Part shown: piece after piece, positions 10,301 to 23,558 of the stretch
Layout: the number at the start of each line of letters is the position of its first letter
Numbering within the stretch: the first letter of the stretch is position 1
Made by a program: the position numbers and the translations under genes
Notes under the pieces: model-generated
What the model saw: only the letters and a program-made list of their open reading frames with translations
Databases searched by the model: none
Told to the model about the DNA's origin: nothing
Assembly (NCBI GenBank): GCA_021209875.1
Contig: JAGYVD010000001.1
Span: 744,001 to 808,000, forward strand
DNA from: Rosellinia necatrix
Lineage: Eukaryota; Ascomycota; Sordariomycetes; Xylariales; Xylariaceae
Direction of reading: 5' to 3'
Length of the DNA: 64,000 nt

Positions 10301-13300
10301 TTTAATTTTAAATTAAAATTTAAAAATATTAAAATATAATTTTTTTATAAAATATTTAAAAAAGCTAAAACTTGCTAATAATATATTTATAACAACTTAG
10401 CAAAAATTTATAAAGCTTACGCTAGTTTTTAAGCTGTTTTTATATTATTTATATAAAAAATAATAAATTATTATATTTATATATTAATTATAAAAATTAA
10501 ACGTTTTAATATAAAAAATTAATATTTATTATTATTAATTAAAAAATATTAGCTTATATAACATAAGTTAAAATATTTATTAAAATTAATATTAAATAAA
10601 TATTTTATTATATTTATATTAAAAAAAATAAAAATTAATTATTTTTAAACATAATATAAAGCTTATTAATTTAAAATATTATTTTTAAATTAATTAATAA
10701 GCTGGCAACTTTTAAAAATATATTAATAATATATTATAAAATATTTAAATATTTTTATATAGCTTATATTAATAATATTTTAATTTATTTAAATAATAAA
10801 CTAAAATATTAATATTATATAAATAAAATATTATTATGTTTTAAAAAATAAAATTATAAGCCGACTTAAAAAATATAAGTTTTATATAAAAAAACTAAGT
10901 TTTTAAATTTATTATTAAAATTAAAAATATAAAAATTAACTTTAATAAAGTTAAAATTATTTATAATTAAAAAGCATTTAAAAAAAAAATAAAACGTTAT
11001 TAAAAAAATATAATTATTTTTAGATTTTTGCAACTTTTATAAAAATCTATTTATAAATATAAATAAATAATTAAACTATTAAATAATTTAATTTATATTA
11101 AAACTAACTTAATTTAATTAAATTTTTATTAAAAACGTTTAAAACGTTAAAAATAAACTAATTAGCGCGCTAATATTAAAACATTTTAATTATAAAAATA
11201 AAACTTAAATAAAAACAGATATATTTAATAATATAGCTGCTAGCGTTTTATTATAAAAAAACTATAAATATTTTATAACAGCTAGTTATATTTTGTTTAA
11301 AAGTTTTTATAACATAAAATTAAATTATAATATTTATAATAAAAAATATTAGCAGTAATTAAAAAGCTGCTTTATTAAAAATAAAACTAATAAGCTTATA
11401 ATAACTACAGCTGTTTTTAATTATTATAAATTATATTATATTAAAATATTTTAATATAAAAAAATTTTAAACTTAAAATAAATTAAATAAGCTAATTTTA
11501 TTATATATTATAACTTTAATATTATATATTATTTAAAATTAAAAATATAATAGCAGATATTTTTTAAACTAATAAAAATTTAAAAATATAAAACAGTAAA
11601 AAATAAATAAAAATTATAGTTTTTTAAACTAATAATTTTAAAATAATAAAAATATATATAAAATATATATTATAAAAATATTATATTTTTATTATTATTA
11701 AAAATAATATTTATAAATATAATATTTAAAGCTAATTAATATAATATTAGTTTAAATAAATATTAAAAAAGCTTAAGCTAATAAAAATTTAATTAGTTAA
11801 TATTAAAAACTTTTATTATATAAAAAAGTTAATTATTTTAAATTAAATAATTTATAAACTTAAATAATTAAAAAGTTTATATAAAGTTAATAATAATATA
11901 TTTAAACTATAAAAAATAAAACGCTTAATATTTTAATATTATTAATAGTTAAAGCTATATTATAAAATTAATTAATATATAGCAAACTATTTTTATTATT
12001 TTATAAAAGTTTTTATAATAAAATATTAAAAACTAACTTATTTATTAATATTAAAATATATATAATAATATATAATAATTAATTTTAAAAACTTTTTAAA
12101 AATAAATATAAAAATAATATAATATTTTATATAATTAATAAACTATTAAAATTAATATAAATAATTATATATAAAAATTAATAATAATAAAAATGCTGCT
12201 AAAATATATTATAAAAGTTTTTATTAAATATATAAATAATTAAAATAATAATTAATAACAAAAAACTAGTTTATTATTAATTTTATAAATAAGCTATTAA
12301 AATTTATAATATAAAGCTAGACTTTTTATAATTAAATATTATTAATTAATAAAACAAATAAAAATAATATATTAATAAATAAATCAGCAGCTGTAATTAT
12401 ATATTAATTATTTTAAAAACTAGTTTAAAATGTTTTTAGTTTTAAACGTTATATAAACGTTTTATTTTATAAACTTTTAAAAAACTATTTTTAAAAAAAT
12501 ATTAATAAAAAACTAATAAATATAATATTTAATTAAAAGTTTTAAATAAAAATAAAATAACTAAAAAAAATAAATTAAAAAAATTATATAAAAAAAACTT
12601 AAACGTTTATAAAAAAGTTTATAACTATATTAAAAAATAAAATATAAATATAAAAATATAATAATAAATAATTATATAAGCTAATAAATATTAATAAAAC
12701 TTAAATTTTATAATTAAAAACTATATATTTATATTATAAAAAAAAAATAAACTAATTAATTTAATAATAAACTAAACTATTTAATAATATAACAAGCTTA
12801 TAAAATTATTAATATTAAAACTAATTATTTTAATATATTTAAACTAAAATTATTAATAATATAATAAAAAACTGTTAATTTTATATTAAATAATTATAAA
12901 ATATACGCTAATAATTTTTATTTAAATAAAAATATTTTAATTAAAAAAATAGTTAATAAAACGTTAAAAAAAAAAAAAAAAATAAAAAATCTTGTTATTA
13001 AAAATTTAAAAAAAAACTATTTTATAAAATATTTTAAAAATCTAGAAATATAATAATAATTAATATTTAATTGCTAATTTAAAAACGCTTTAATTAAACT
13101 AAAAAATATTATAATAAATATTTAAAAAAACAAAACTATTAAAACAGCTATAAAACTAAATTAAAACAGCTAAAAAAATATATTTATTAAAACATATAAA
13201 AATAATAATATGCCAGAAAATAAAACATAGCTAAAATTATAAATAAAATATAAATAATATAATAAATAGCTTAATTAAAAAATAAATTAAATAAAAATTA

Positions 13301-13519
13301 ATTAATTAATATAATAAATATAAAACTAAAAATTAAAAACTTTTAAATTTTAACTAATTATATATACTAAAAGTATTTTTTTATTATTTAAAAGTAGTAA
13401 TTTAAAAGTCCTTAGTTTAAGCTTTAAGCGTGGCATAAACAGCTTTAAAAAAAAAAAAAAAATCAGCTTAATATATTTTTAGTCCTGCGCAGCTAAAAAC
13501 TTAAGCTAAGTCTTTTTGC

Positions 13520-13529
13520 GGGGGGGGGA
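13520..13529 (+). other. Polypurine tract of family A copy 1
   Basis: GGGGGGGGGA one base before the 3' LTR. This is the position expected for the plus-strand primer of reverse transcription. In copy 2 the same site reads AAAAAAAAGA (about 40110-40118). Confidence 0.75.
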
Positions 13530-13530
13530 T

Positions 13531-13800
13531 TATTATAACTTATAGCTATAATAGCTTTTATTAGCTGTATAAATAAGTGGCCTGGCAGCTTTTGATTAGT
13601 TTTTCGGCTAAATAGGTATAAATATAAGGTAGTAAATATAATAAGCTAGTTATATAATAAATAGCTAGTAGTATATATAAGTAAAAATTCTGGCTGTTAG
13701 CCCTATATATAGTTCTTTTTTTTTCTTAACTTTAGTTTTTCTTTTTAATATATAGGTATAGTTGGGCTCTGCTCCAACTGCCGCTATTGCAGCTATTACA
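13531..13800 (+). repeat. 3' LTR of family A copy 1
   Basis: 270 bp, starting TATTATAACTTATAGC, which is TGTCATGACCCACAGC after C-to-T and G-to-A changes. It ends GCTATTACA, followed by the AGTTT duplication. Here the right half kept more GC than the left half, the reverse of the 5' LTR. Confidence 0.92.
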
Positions 13801-13805
13801 AGTTT

Positions 13806-14203
13806 AATAATTATATTATTTTAATTATTTATAATAAATATAGCTTTTAAAAATAATATAAGCTAGTTATCTTAAATATATATAATATATGCTTATAAAT
13901 ATATTAGCATTTTTTAGTTTATTTATTTTATAGCTCCGGTTATATTTAAATAATAAATAATAAATAAATACTATTTAATATTTATTAATAAATCTATTTT
14001 ATATTAAAAATAACTAGTTTAATTTATATTTTTATTGCTAGTTATAGTTATAAAAAACTTATAATAACGTTAATAGCACTATATAAACCGTTTAATATAA
14101 GCTTTTATATTTATTAAAACTATCCTTTTTAATATAACAGCTTTATTAAATTTATTAATAATTACTATTAAATTAATAAAATCGCTTTATTTTTTTATTA
14201 ATA
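13806..14203. other. Remnant between family A copy 1 and the family B array
   Basis: About 400 bp of AT-rich DNA with no recognised repeat. It is part of the older target sequence and would continue at 30447 once the family B insertion is removed. Confidence 0.6.
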
Positions 14204-14208
14204 AATCT
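14204..14208. repeat. Target-site duplication AATCT, left of the family B array
   Basis: AATCT directly before the first 185-bp LTR. The identical AATCT at 30442-30446 follows the fourth LTR. The pair brackets the entire 16.2-kb array. Confidence 0.85.
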
Positions 14209-14393
14209 TGACACAGTCAGAAAGGGGGGCTCCTTATCTAGCTAGCGCAGCTAACTAAATAAGGATTATATAGATTAGATAAAGTACTAGCTTAAAGCTT
14301 CTAGTTCTTGCAGGACTAGAAGCTTTTTTTTTTTTAATTTAATATTATACTTTTATAGACTTAATACTATATTATTTTTAATAAACTATATTA
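14209..14393 (+). repeat. Family B LTR1 (185 bp)
   Basis: The only copy that still begins TG (TGACACAGTCAGAAAGGGGGG); it ends CTATATTA. It contains the palindrome AGCTAGC-GCA-GCTAACT and a long hairpin (about 14294-14325) followed by a run of T. Confidence 0.88.
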
Positions 14394-15474
14394 AATAGTG
14401 CGGTAAGTTTTATAATTATATAACTTTATATTTTAGTTTTTTTTTTATGTTAGCAGATAAAGCATGCTTAATTTTTTAACGTTTATATATATTTAATTTT
14501 TAATATAGTTTTTTTTTGTATTTTAAGCAGCGCTATTTATAAAAAAAATAAAATTGCTAGCGTTTAAGCTTAACTATTGCTAGCAAAATTTATTAATATT
14601 TATTTAATTTATAAATTTAATAACTAATAATCTAATATATTCTGCGTTAATTAATTAGTCGACTAACTTACCGGCAGCTAAATCTAACTTTATATTATAT
14701 TTTAAACAGCTTTACTAGCTGTTTATATATTTTTATATCCAGCTATTAATATATTAAAATAATCTATAGTTTTTTAAACTTTAATTATTTTAATATTAAA
14801 TATTTAATAACTATAATATTATAATTAACTGTTTTTTAAACATTAATTAGTATTATATTTAAATAATAAAAATTATAATTTATAATTAACATTAGTTTTA
14901 CTTTTTTAAAAACCTGCGTTAAGTTTTTTAATAAATATATAAATTTTAATACTACTCGATTATATTTTTTATTTTATTTTTAATTTTAAAATTTAATTTT
15001 GTTTTAAAACGTGTATATAAATATAAATTTATAAAACAGCTAATAATATTTGCCAGCTTAATTATAAAAATTATATAACTTATATATATTTGCCCCGCTA
15101 TTAATACTAATATAAATCTTAACTATTAATTTATATAAACTTAATAATTATTAATATATTAAAATGTAAAACTAATTTAAAATTTTTAGCATTTAAAAAA
15201 TTTAAAATAGTTTTAATAGTTAAAAATTTAACTTTAAAGCTTATAAAAGCTGAAAAAATTTCTAGCTTTAAAATAATTTAATTTAAACTATTAGTTTTTA
15301 AAATAATATAAAAAAAACGCTATTTTTTGCTAATAAAACCCGAGTTTATTAAACCAGCATTTTTTTGCTTTATATAAAAATTAAAAACTAGAACTATAAA
15401 TATTAAACATTTTATATTAAAAAAAAAAATATAGTTTAAAATAAGTTTAGCAATAAATTTAAATTAAACAATAA
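14394..15474 (+). repeat. Family B leader segment X, first copy
   Basis: Starts AATAGTGCGGTAAG after LTR1 and aligns with 15660-16686 after LTR2 (AATAGTGCAGTAAG...). It ends abruptly at LTR2. The two copies differ by transitions and by small deletions (1,081 versus about 1,027 bp). Confidence 0.8.
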
Positions 15475-15659
15475 TAACACAGTTAAAAAAGGGGGCTCCT
15501 TATCTAGCTAGCGCAGCTAGCTAAATAAAGATTGTGTAGATTAGATAAAGTACTAGCCTAAAGCTTCTAGTCCCTGCGGGACCAGAAGCTTTTTTTTTTT
15601 AAATTCTATATTATATTTTTATAGACTTAATATTATATTATTTTAAGTAATTTATATTA
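15475..15659 (+). repeat. Family B LTR2 (185 bp)
   Basis: Begins TAACACAGTTAAAAAAGGGGG (TG to TA) and ends TTATATTA. The hairpin (AGCTTCTAGTCCC / GGGACCAGAAGCT) is complete except for a G-T pair and is followed by a T run. Confidence 0.88.
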
Positions 15660-18600
15660 AATAGTGCAGTAAGTTTTATAATTATATAATTTTATATTTT
15701 AATTTATTTTTTTTTTTGTGCCGGCAGATAAAACACGCTTGGTTTTTTAATGTTTATGTATATTTAAATTTTAACACAGCTTTTTTTTGTATTTTAAGCA
15801 GCGCTGTTTATAAAAAAAGTAAAATTGTTAGCTTTTAAGCTTAATTATTGCTAGCAAGATTTATTAATATTTATTTTATAGATTTAATAATTCGATCGAT
15901 TTAATAAATTTTATGTTAGCTAACTAGTTGATTATTATATTTTAAAACAACGGCAGCTAAGTCTGACTTTATATTATATTTTAAACAGCACTACTATATC
16001 TGGCTACTAATATATTAAAATAATCTGTTGTTTTTTTAAACTTTAATTATTTTAGTACTAAATATTCGACGATTATAATATTATAATTAGCTGTTTTTTT
16101 AAACTTTAATTAGCATTATATTTAAATAGTAAAGATTATAACTTGTAATTAATACTAGCTTTATTTTTTTAAAAGCTTGCGTTAGGTTTTTTAATAAGCA
16201 CGCGGGTTTTTAATATTATTTAATTATATTTTTATTTTATTTTTAATTTTAAAATTTAATTTTGTTTTAAAATATATATAAGTATAAATTTATAACACAG
16301 CTAATAATATTTATTAGCTTAATTATAAAACGACTTATATATATTTGTTCTGTTATTAATTTATTTAATAATTGTTAATATATTAGAGCATAAAACCAAC
16401 TTAAAATTTTTAACATTTAAAAAGTTTAAAATAGTTTTAATAATTAAAAATTTAACCTTAAAGCTTATAAAAACAAAAAATCTTTAGTTTTAATATAGTC
16501 TAACTTAAGCTATTAATTTTAAAAATAATATAAAAAAAACGTTATATTTTGCTAATAAAATTTAAGTTTATTAAGCTAGCATTTTTTAATTTATATAAAA
16601 TTAAAAACTAAAACTATAAATATTAAATATATTATATTAAAAAAAATATAGTTTAAAATAAGTTTAATAATAAGTTTAAATTAAATAATAATAAAAATCG
16701 TAGGTTTATATTTTAAACCTGTTTAAAAAACAATATAAAATTAACAAAAAATTTAACGAAAACTTTAAAATTATTGCTTAATTTAAAGCTAAAAAATAAC
16801 GTTTAATAATTATAACAGTTTTTCGATTTTTTTAAAAAAATAAATAGTTTTAAAACTATATCGTTAAAAATATAAATAAATTGTTATAATAGTAGCAATT
16901 TAAATTATAAAATTAAAAATTAAAATTTAAACTAAACAAATAAACTTTTAAATTATTTATTTCAGCTATAAACTTTTTGCGGAATTAATATAACAAATTA
17001 AAAAATAATATAACTAAAATAAAAAAACATGCTAAAAATATTAAAGCGGTAAAAATAATTAATTAATTAATATAATAATTAAAAAATACTAAAATATTAG
17101 CCGATATAAAAACTTTAGCTCCTGAGATATTTTATTGCGCTGCTAATTAATTATTTAAAGCTGCGTTAAATATAACTAAATATGTAGCAGTATTATTTAT
17201 TTAACTTTAATATTTTAATTATTAATATTTAACTGCAGCTATATTAGCTTTAAAACTATTATTTAAATCGTTTATTTTAATAGTTTTAATAAAACTAGCA
17301 TAAGTTTTAATAGTAGCATTAGCACTTGTTATTTTAATAGTTTGTTTTAAAATATAAGCTGTATATTTATTAATAAAAGCTTTGCTTATTAAAATAATAT
17401 AGCAGTATATAAAATTTTTTATTTTATATTAGTTTAAATATAATATATTTATAACATTTTTTATTATAACATTTTTAGGACTGTAATATTTAGCAGGTAA
17501 TAAAAACTTATTAAAACTATTTTTGTTAAACAATAACTTTAGCGATTTAAATAGCTTAAATATAAATAATAAAAAAAATAGCAGAAAAAACTTTTAAAAA
17601 ACTTTTAATTAAAAAGTTAAAGTAGCAGAAATAATTATAAATATAAATAAAAACTAAAAAAAATATTAAACGTTTAATAACTTTATTTTTTATTATATAA
17701 TAATTATATAAAACGGCTAATATTAGCTAGTTTAACTTAAATAAAAAAAAAAATAATATAAAAATAATAGCTAATAAAAATAAACTTATTTTTACTGATA
17801 TATTTTATTTTGCAGAGAAAGTTAATTTGTTTTTAAAAATTTAAAAGTAGCAGAACAAAATATTTAATAAATTTTAATTATGTTTTAAATATTATTAAAG
17901 AAATTAGCAGTTTTATAATAAAATAATAAATTAATTATTAATAAATAATTTAAGTTTAAAATATAAAAATTAAACGTTATTTTAAATAAAATAACTATTT
18001 AATTTAATATATAACCTGTTATAATAATAAAACGTTTTATTTAAACTAAATTATTATTAAAAAACATTATATAATAAAATATTATTTTTATTACGTTTAT
18101 ATAAAAAACTAAAATATATTTAAACTATAAAAACTTTAAATATTAATAATAAAAATTAATATAGCGTTATAATTATAATATAAATTAATATAAACTTTAA
18201 AATTAAATAATATTTTTTACGCCTGATATAAAAATATTTTAATTAAATATATAATTTAAGTTGTTAAAATAAAACTTTTTTAATAGCAGCAGTAAAAATA
18301 AATATCCGCGGGTTAAAAAAATAATTAAAACTATAATAAAAAGTCTAATTAAAAAATAAACAGCAGAAAAACATAGATTAAAACAAAATAAAAAAAGTAG
18401 TATAATAAAAACAAAAAAAACTGTAAGCTTAAATAAAAAAAAAAATAACAAAAAAAAAACAGCTAGAACAAATATAAAAATAAATATAATTGCAATTAAA
18501 AAAACGCGTTAACGCAGCTAAATTAGATTTATTAATATTAAACGTAATATTATTTTATATTTTATTTAGCTTTAAATTAAATAATAATAAAACGTTTATT

Positions 18601-21600
18601 ATAATTAATTATAACTAATTATATAAATATTATAATTAAATGTTTAATTTAACGCGTAATTAAAATTAATATATTATATATTATATTAAGCGTTTAATTA
18701 AATATATTTAAAACGTTTTATTTTTAATTAAATATATTTATAAGCGATATAATATATTGTTTATATTATATAATATATTATTTTAATATTTATATAAATA
18801 TAATTGTTTTAATATTATATTAAAAATTATATAAAAATTGTTTTTTTAGCAGAACTAATTAAAAATATAATAATAAAAAATTATAAATTTTAAATAAAAA
18901 ATAAATTAATTATATTATTAGTTTAAAAACGTTTAATAAGTTATATAATTTTAAAAAACAGAAGCAAAAATAATAACTTTTATATTTTAAAATTATTATT
19001 AAAAATTTATAAATAGTAAAAATATTATTATAAGCTTAAATATAAGTTATATTTGCTTAATAATAATAAAATAATTATTAAACAAATTTAAATATACTTT
19101 TAAAAATAAATAAGCTAGATTTAAAAAATAAAAATAATAAAATTAAATATAAATAAAAAGCTATATTAAAATTTTATATATTAAGCAATAATAATTATAG
19201 ATTTTATAATTATTAAAATTTATAAATATAGCTTAAGTTATAAAAAAAAATAATATTAAAATGCTGTTAAAAACAACTTTTAAATATTTATAAAGTATTA
19301 ATTAATTATAATTTAAATATAGTTATTTTTATTAATATTAAAATTTTAAAGTATTTTTTAAATATTTTTAAAGCAAACTTATATATTTATAAAATAATTT
19401 TAATATAAAAATTATTTTAGCGTTTAAAATATTAATGTTAATATTAGCTAAATATAAACTATTATTTAAAAATAAAGATTTTATATTTAAACTATTATAA
19501 AAAATAATATAGTAGTTTTAATTAAATTTATAACTTTTTAAACGTAATAATTATTAATTTATTTTTAAAACTAAAACTATTTTTAAAAACATTTAAATAA
19601 ATATAATTTAAAACAACTATATTAAAATTAAATATTAAAAATATATAAAATTTTTTAAAAGCTATAATAATAGCTATAAGCTTAACAGCAGCTAAAACTA
19701 TAAATATAGCTAATATATTGCCGATTAATACTAGCTTATTATTTAACGCGTTTTTAAATATTTTATTAGCTATTAATTTTAATATTTTTATATTTAAAAA
19801 AAAAATATATATATTTAATAATTTTAAATTATTAAACATGTATTTATTAGCAGACTTTATATTAATAATTTTTATTATTGCTATTATTGCTGTTAATATA
19901 TATAAAAGTTATAATATAATTTAAAACTTAGACTTAACTGTAATAAAAACTAATGTTATCGCTAGAATAATTAACGTGTTAAAACAACACGGTATTTTTT
20001 TAGCAGGCTTTTTTTTTAATAAAGTTTTTAATATAGTTAACGCGATTAATATAACAAACATAACTAACACGATTTACGCAATAGAAATACTTGTAGTAAA
20101 AACAGGCAAAAATTAAATAAAGCATTAAAGCTTAAAATTTAAAAAGTCTTATTAATATTAAATATAAAAAGCTTAGTAAAAAATAAAATTAAAGCTTTAA
20201 ATAAATAGTTTATTTATATAAAAAAAATATTATAGCATTAAAAATTTTAAGTTGTTAAAAAAATATTTAATATTTAAAAACTAAAATATTATTAATATAT
20301 TAAAAAAAACAAATAAAAATCTTTTTAATAAATAATTAATAATAAATAAAACTGAATTTTTAATTATATTTTTTAATATATATAATTAAAAAATAGTTAA
20401 TATAATATTTAATAGATTTTATAAATAAAATAAAATAAAATAAATTAATAGTTTTTTTTATATATTTAATTTTTATTATATAACTTATATATAAAAAAAC
20501 TATATTTATATTTAATAGTTAATTTAAAAGTTTTAAATAAAATCGCCGTTTTAAATAACTATTTATTATTATTATAATCTATAATTATTGCGTTAATTAA
20601 AAAAAAAATATTTAATTATAATAAACGCAACCGTATTTTTTTATTAATTTATAGTTTACTCCGATTATTAAAACCGATTTATAATAATAAGTTTTTAAAA
20701 ATTAAAGCGATTAATAATAGCTTTAAAAAGATTTTATAATATGTTTACATATGTTTAACGTTTTATAAATAAATTGTTTTGTTTTTATAAATATTATTGC
20801 AAAGCTTTTATTAATAATATTATTATTTTTTAAATATTAAAACAGATTATTTAGTTTATTTATATAATATTTTTATATTATTTAATAAAAAAGAATTTTT
20901 TATTTTTAAAAAACTTTTATTATATATTTTTCCGTAGAACTATTAAGCTTTTAAATAAACGCTTTAAATATATTAATAATAAAAAACAGTTGGCAGTATT
21001 TAAAAACTTAAGGTTTTTAAATTAGTTAAAAGCTTTAAAATAATATTTAAAAATATAAAATTTTTTATATATTATTGCTATATTATATTAAAGTTATAAA
21101 ACTTTTATAAAATATAAAACAGAATTATTTAATAAAAATATAAAATAAAACAATATAAAACTAATAATTATAACAAGCGTTAAATATATTATTAGTTTAT
21201 ATATTTTAAATTAACTATAGCTAAAATAAAATTATTTAAAGCTTTTAAAATTTAATCTGTTTATATATTATATTTTATTATTATAATTTTATAAAAATAT
21301 TATATATATAAATAAATAGCTTATTAAAAAAACTTTAAAGTAATATTATTTTATATTAAAATAAATATATATAAAAATTAAAATTAATAATTTTAAATAT
21401 ATAAATGTTGCTAATAATATTTTTAAGTTGTTATATATTATAATTAAAAATAAAATATAAACTTTTTAAACTAAAAATAGCTTATATAGTTTAAATATAT
21501 TATTACTTGTAAATTATAATTAAAGCTTTAATTAACTTAATAGTTTTTTATTAATTATTTAGCAATAAAAATATATTAAATTAAATTAAGCTTAATAATA

Positions 21601-23373
21601 AATTTATAAACTATATAAATAAACGTTTAATTAACGCGTTTATATATTTATTATAATATAAATTATAAATATATTATATTTTAAATAAACTAAACTTTAT
21701 TTTAAATATATTTAATTAATTAAAAATATTATTAATTTAATAAATACTAAAAAAAATAGTTTAAACAAATAAAAATTAATATTAAATAATATATAAATAA
21801 TATATTTAAAACTAATAATAAAAAAATAATAAAAGCTGAAATTAAAATAGATTATACTAAAGATTTTAAATATTAAAAGTTTTAAAAATAATCCGTAAAA
21901 GTAATAAAAACGTTGTAAATTTTTTAAGCTTAAATATTTTTTATAATTATAAACAATTTATTATATAACGTTAATTAAAAAATAAACATAGATTATATAT
22001 ATTTAAAAATAAATAGTTAAATTTCTAGCAATAATATATAATAATAAGCATTATTTTAATAAATAATATATAATAAAAAATTAAAGCTTTATATAATTAA
22101 ATTAAAAACTTATAAAATAAAAATATATTTAAATTATTATAATAAATATAAGTTATATAGTATTAATAAAAAAAACCGTATAATAATTATTAATTTATTT
22201 AATTAAAAATATTAAACTAATAAAAATAATTATAATAATTAAAAAATCTAATTATTATAATATATTAATAATAATAATATATGCTATATTAAAACGTTTA
22301 TTATTTATATTTAATAATAAAAATATTTTGTGAAAAATTAGGCAAAATATTAGTTAAATAATTCTTGTTATTTAATTAAAACATATTAAGCGGTATTATT
22401 TCTGATTAAAATTATAAGTTTATTTTTAAATTTTAAACAAAGCTTTAAAAACTATAAAAGCAAAACTTTTAATAATAATTTTTATTATTTATAAAATAAT
22501 AAATTATTTAAACAAAAAATTAAATAATAAAATTATTATTTAATATTATATATATATATATTTAAACTATAAATAAATAAATATATTATTATTTTTATAG
22601 TAAAACTTAAATAAAATATATTTAAAATTTATTAAATTATTAGCTTATAAACAGCTTTTAAATTTTAATTATTTAAACTAAATAAAATTTTTATTAATAT
22701 AAAAATAAAGATAACTATTAAAAATATTTAATTTATATAAAAATATTTTATAAAAATATAAAATTAGCTATAAATTTTGCAGCAGCATATATAAAATAAT
22801 ATTATAATAATAAATATAAATTAATAAAATTTAATATAAAAATAAAATATATTTAAAGCTTTATTTAAAATATTATTTTTAAAAACTATTTAAAAATATT
22901 TTTAATAGTATATAAAGCTATAAAAATTAAAAAATATTAATAAATTAGCTTATAAATTAAAATTATTAAAACTTTTAATATTTATTTTATTATTTTAATT
23001 GTATATTTATTACTTAAAAAATAAATAAAGATTTTTTATTAAAAATACCAGCATTAAGCTTAATATTTAAAAACAGGGCTTAAAAAAAAAATAATTTATT
23101 TAAAATCGAAATAATTTTAAATATTAAATAAATTATATTAAAAACAGATTTAATTATTTTATTAAATAAAAAAATATAGTTATAAAAATAACTAATAAAA
23201 ATTAAAATAGCAACTATATAGCGATAAAAAATTAATTAAAAAATATTAAAATTAAAAAAAAAATAAACCTTGGCTAAAAAAATTAAAAAAAAGCTGTAGC
23301 CGACTTTATAAATAATAAAAAAAAAGTTATATAGTTATTAAAAATAATAACGTTTTATTATAGCCCTAGCATT
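15660..23373 (+). mobile_element. Family B interior with leader X (7.7 kb)
   Basis: Leader X occupies 15660-16686; the remainder (from AATAATAAAAATCGTAGG, about 16687) aligns colinearly with 23559-30256. This is the most complete internal unit. RIP has removed any readable gag, protease, reverse transcriptase or integrase. Confidence 0.8.
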
Positions 23374-23558
23374 TAACATAGTTAAAAAAAAAAGCTTTTT
23401 ATTTAGCTAGCGCAGCTAGCTAAATAAAGATTATATAGATTAAATAAAGTACTAGCTTAAGGCTTCTGGTCTTTGCAGGACCAGAAGCCTTTTTTTTTTA
23501 AATTCTATATCACACTTTTATAGACTTAATACCACACTACCCCAAGTAATCTATACTA
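23374..23558 (+). repeat. Family B LTR3 (185 bp)
   Basis: Begins TAACATAGTTAAAAAA and ends CTATACTA. The hairpin GGCTTCTGGTC..GACCAGAAGCC and the palindrome AGCTAGC-GCA-GCTAGCT are retained, and the right half has more GC than its surroundings. Confidence 0.88.

Larger units (their letters stand above)
7067..13800 (+). mobile_element. LTR retrotransposon family A, copy 1 (full length, RIP-inactivated)
   Basis: A 6,734-bp element bounded by 267- and 270-bp direct terminal repeats (TG...CA, RIP-altered to TA at some ends) and an exact AGTTT duplication. A run of nine G plus A at 13520-13529 just before the right LTR is a polypurine tract, which sets the plus orientation. The plus strand is strikingly A-rich, as is common for retroelement coding strands. 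The interior aligns with 33913-40119 from its first bases onward. Every reading frame is full of stops, so gag and pol domains cannot be read, and Gypsy versus Copia is undecided. Confidence 0.92.
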
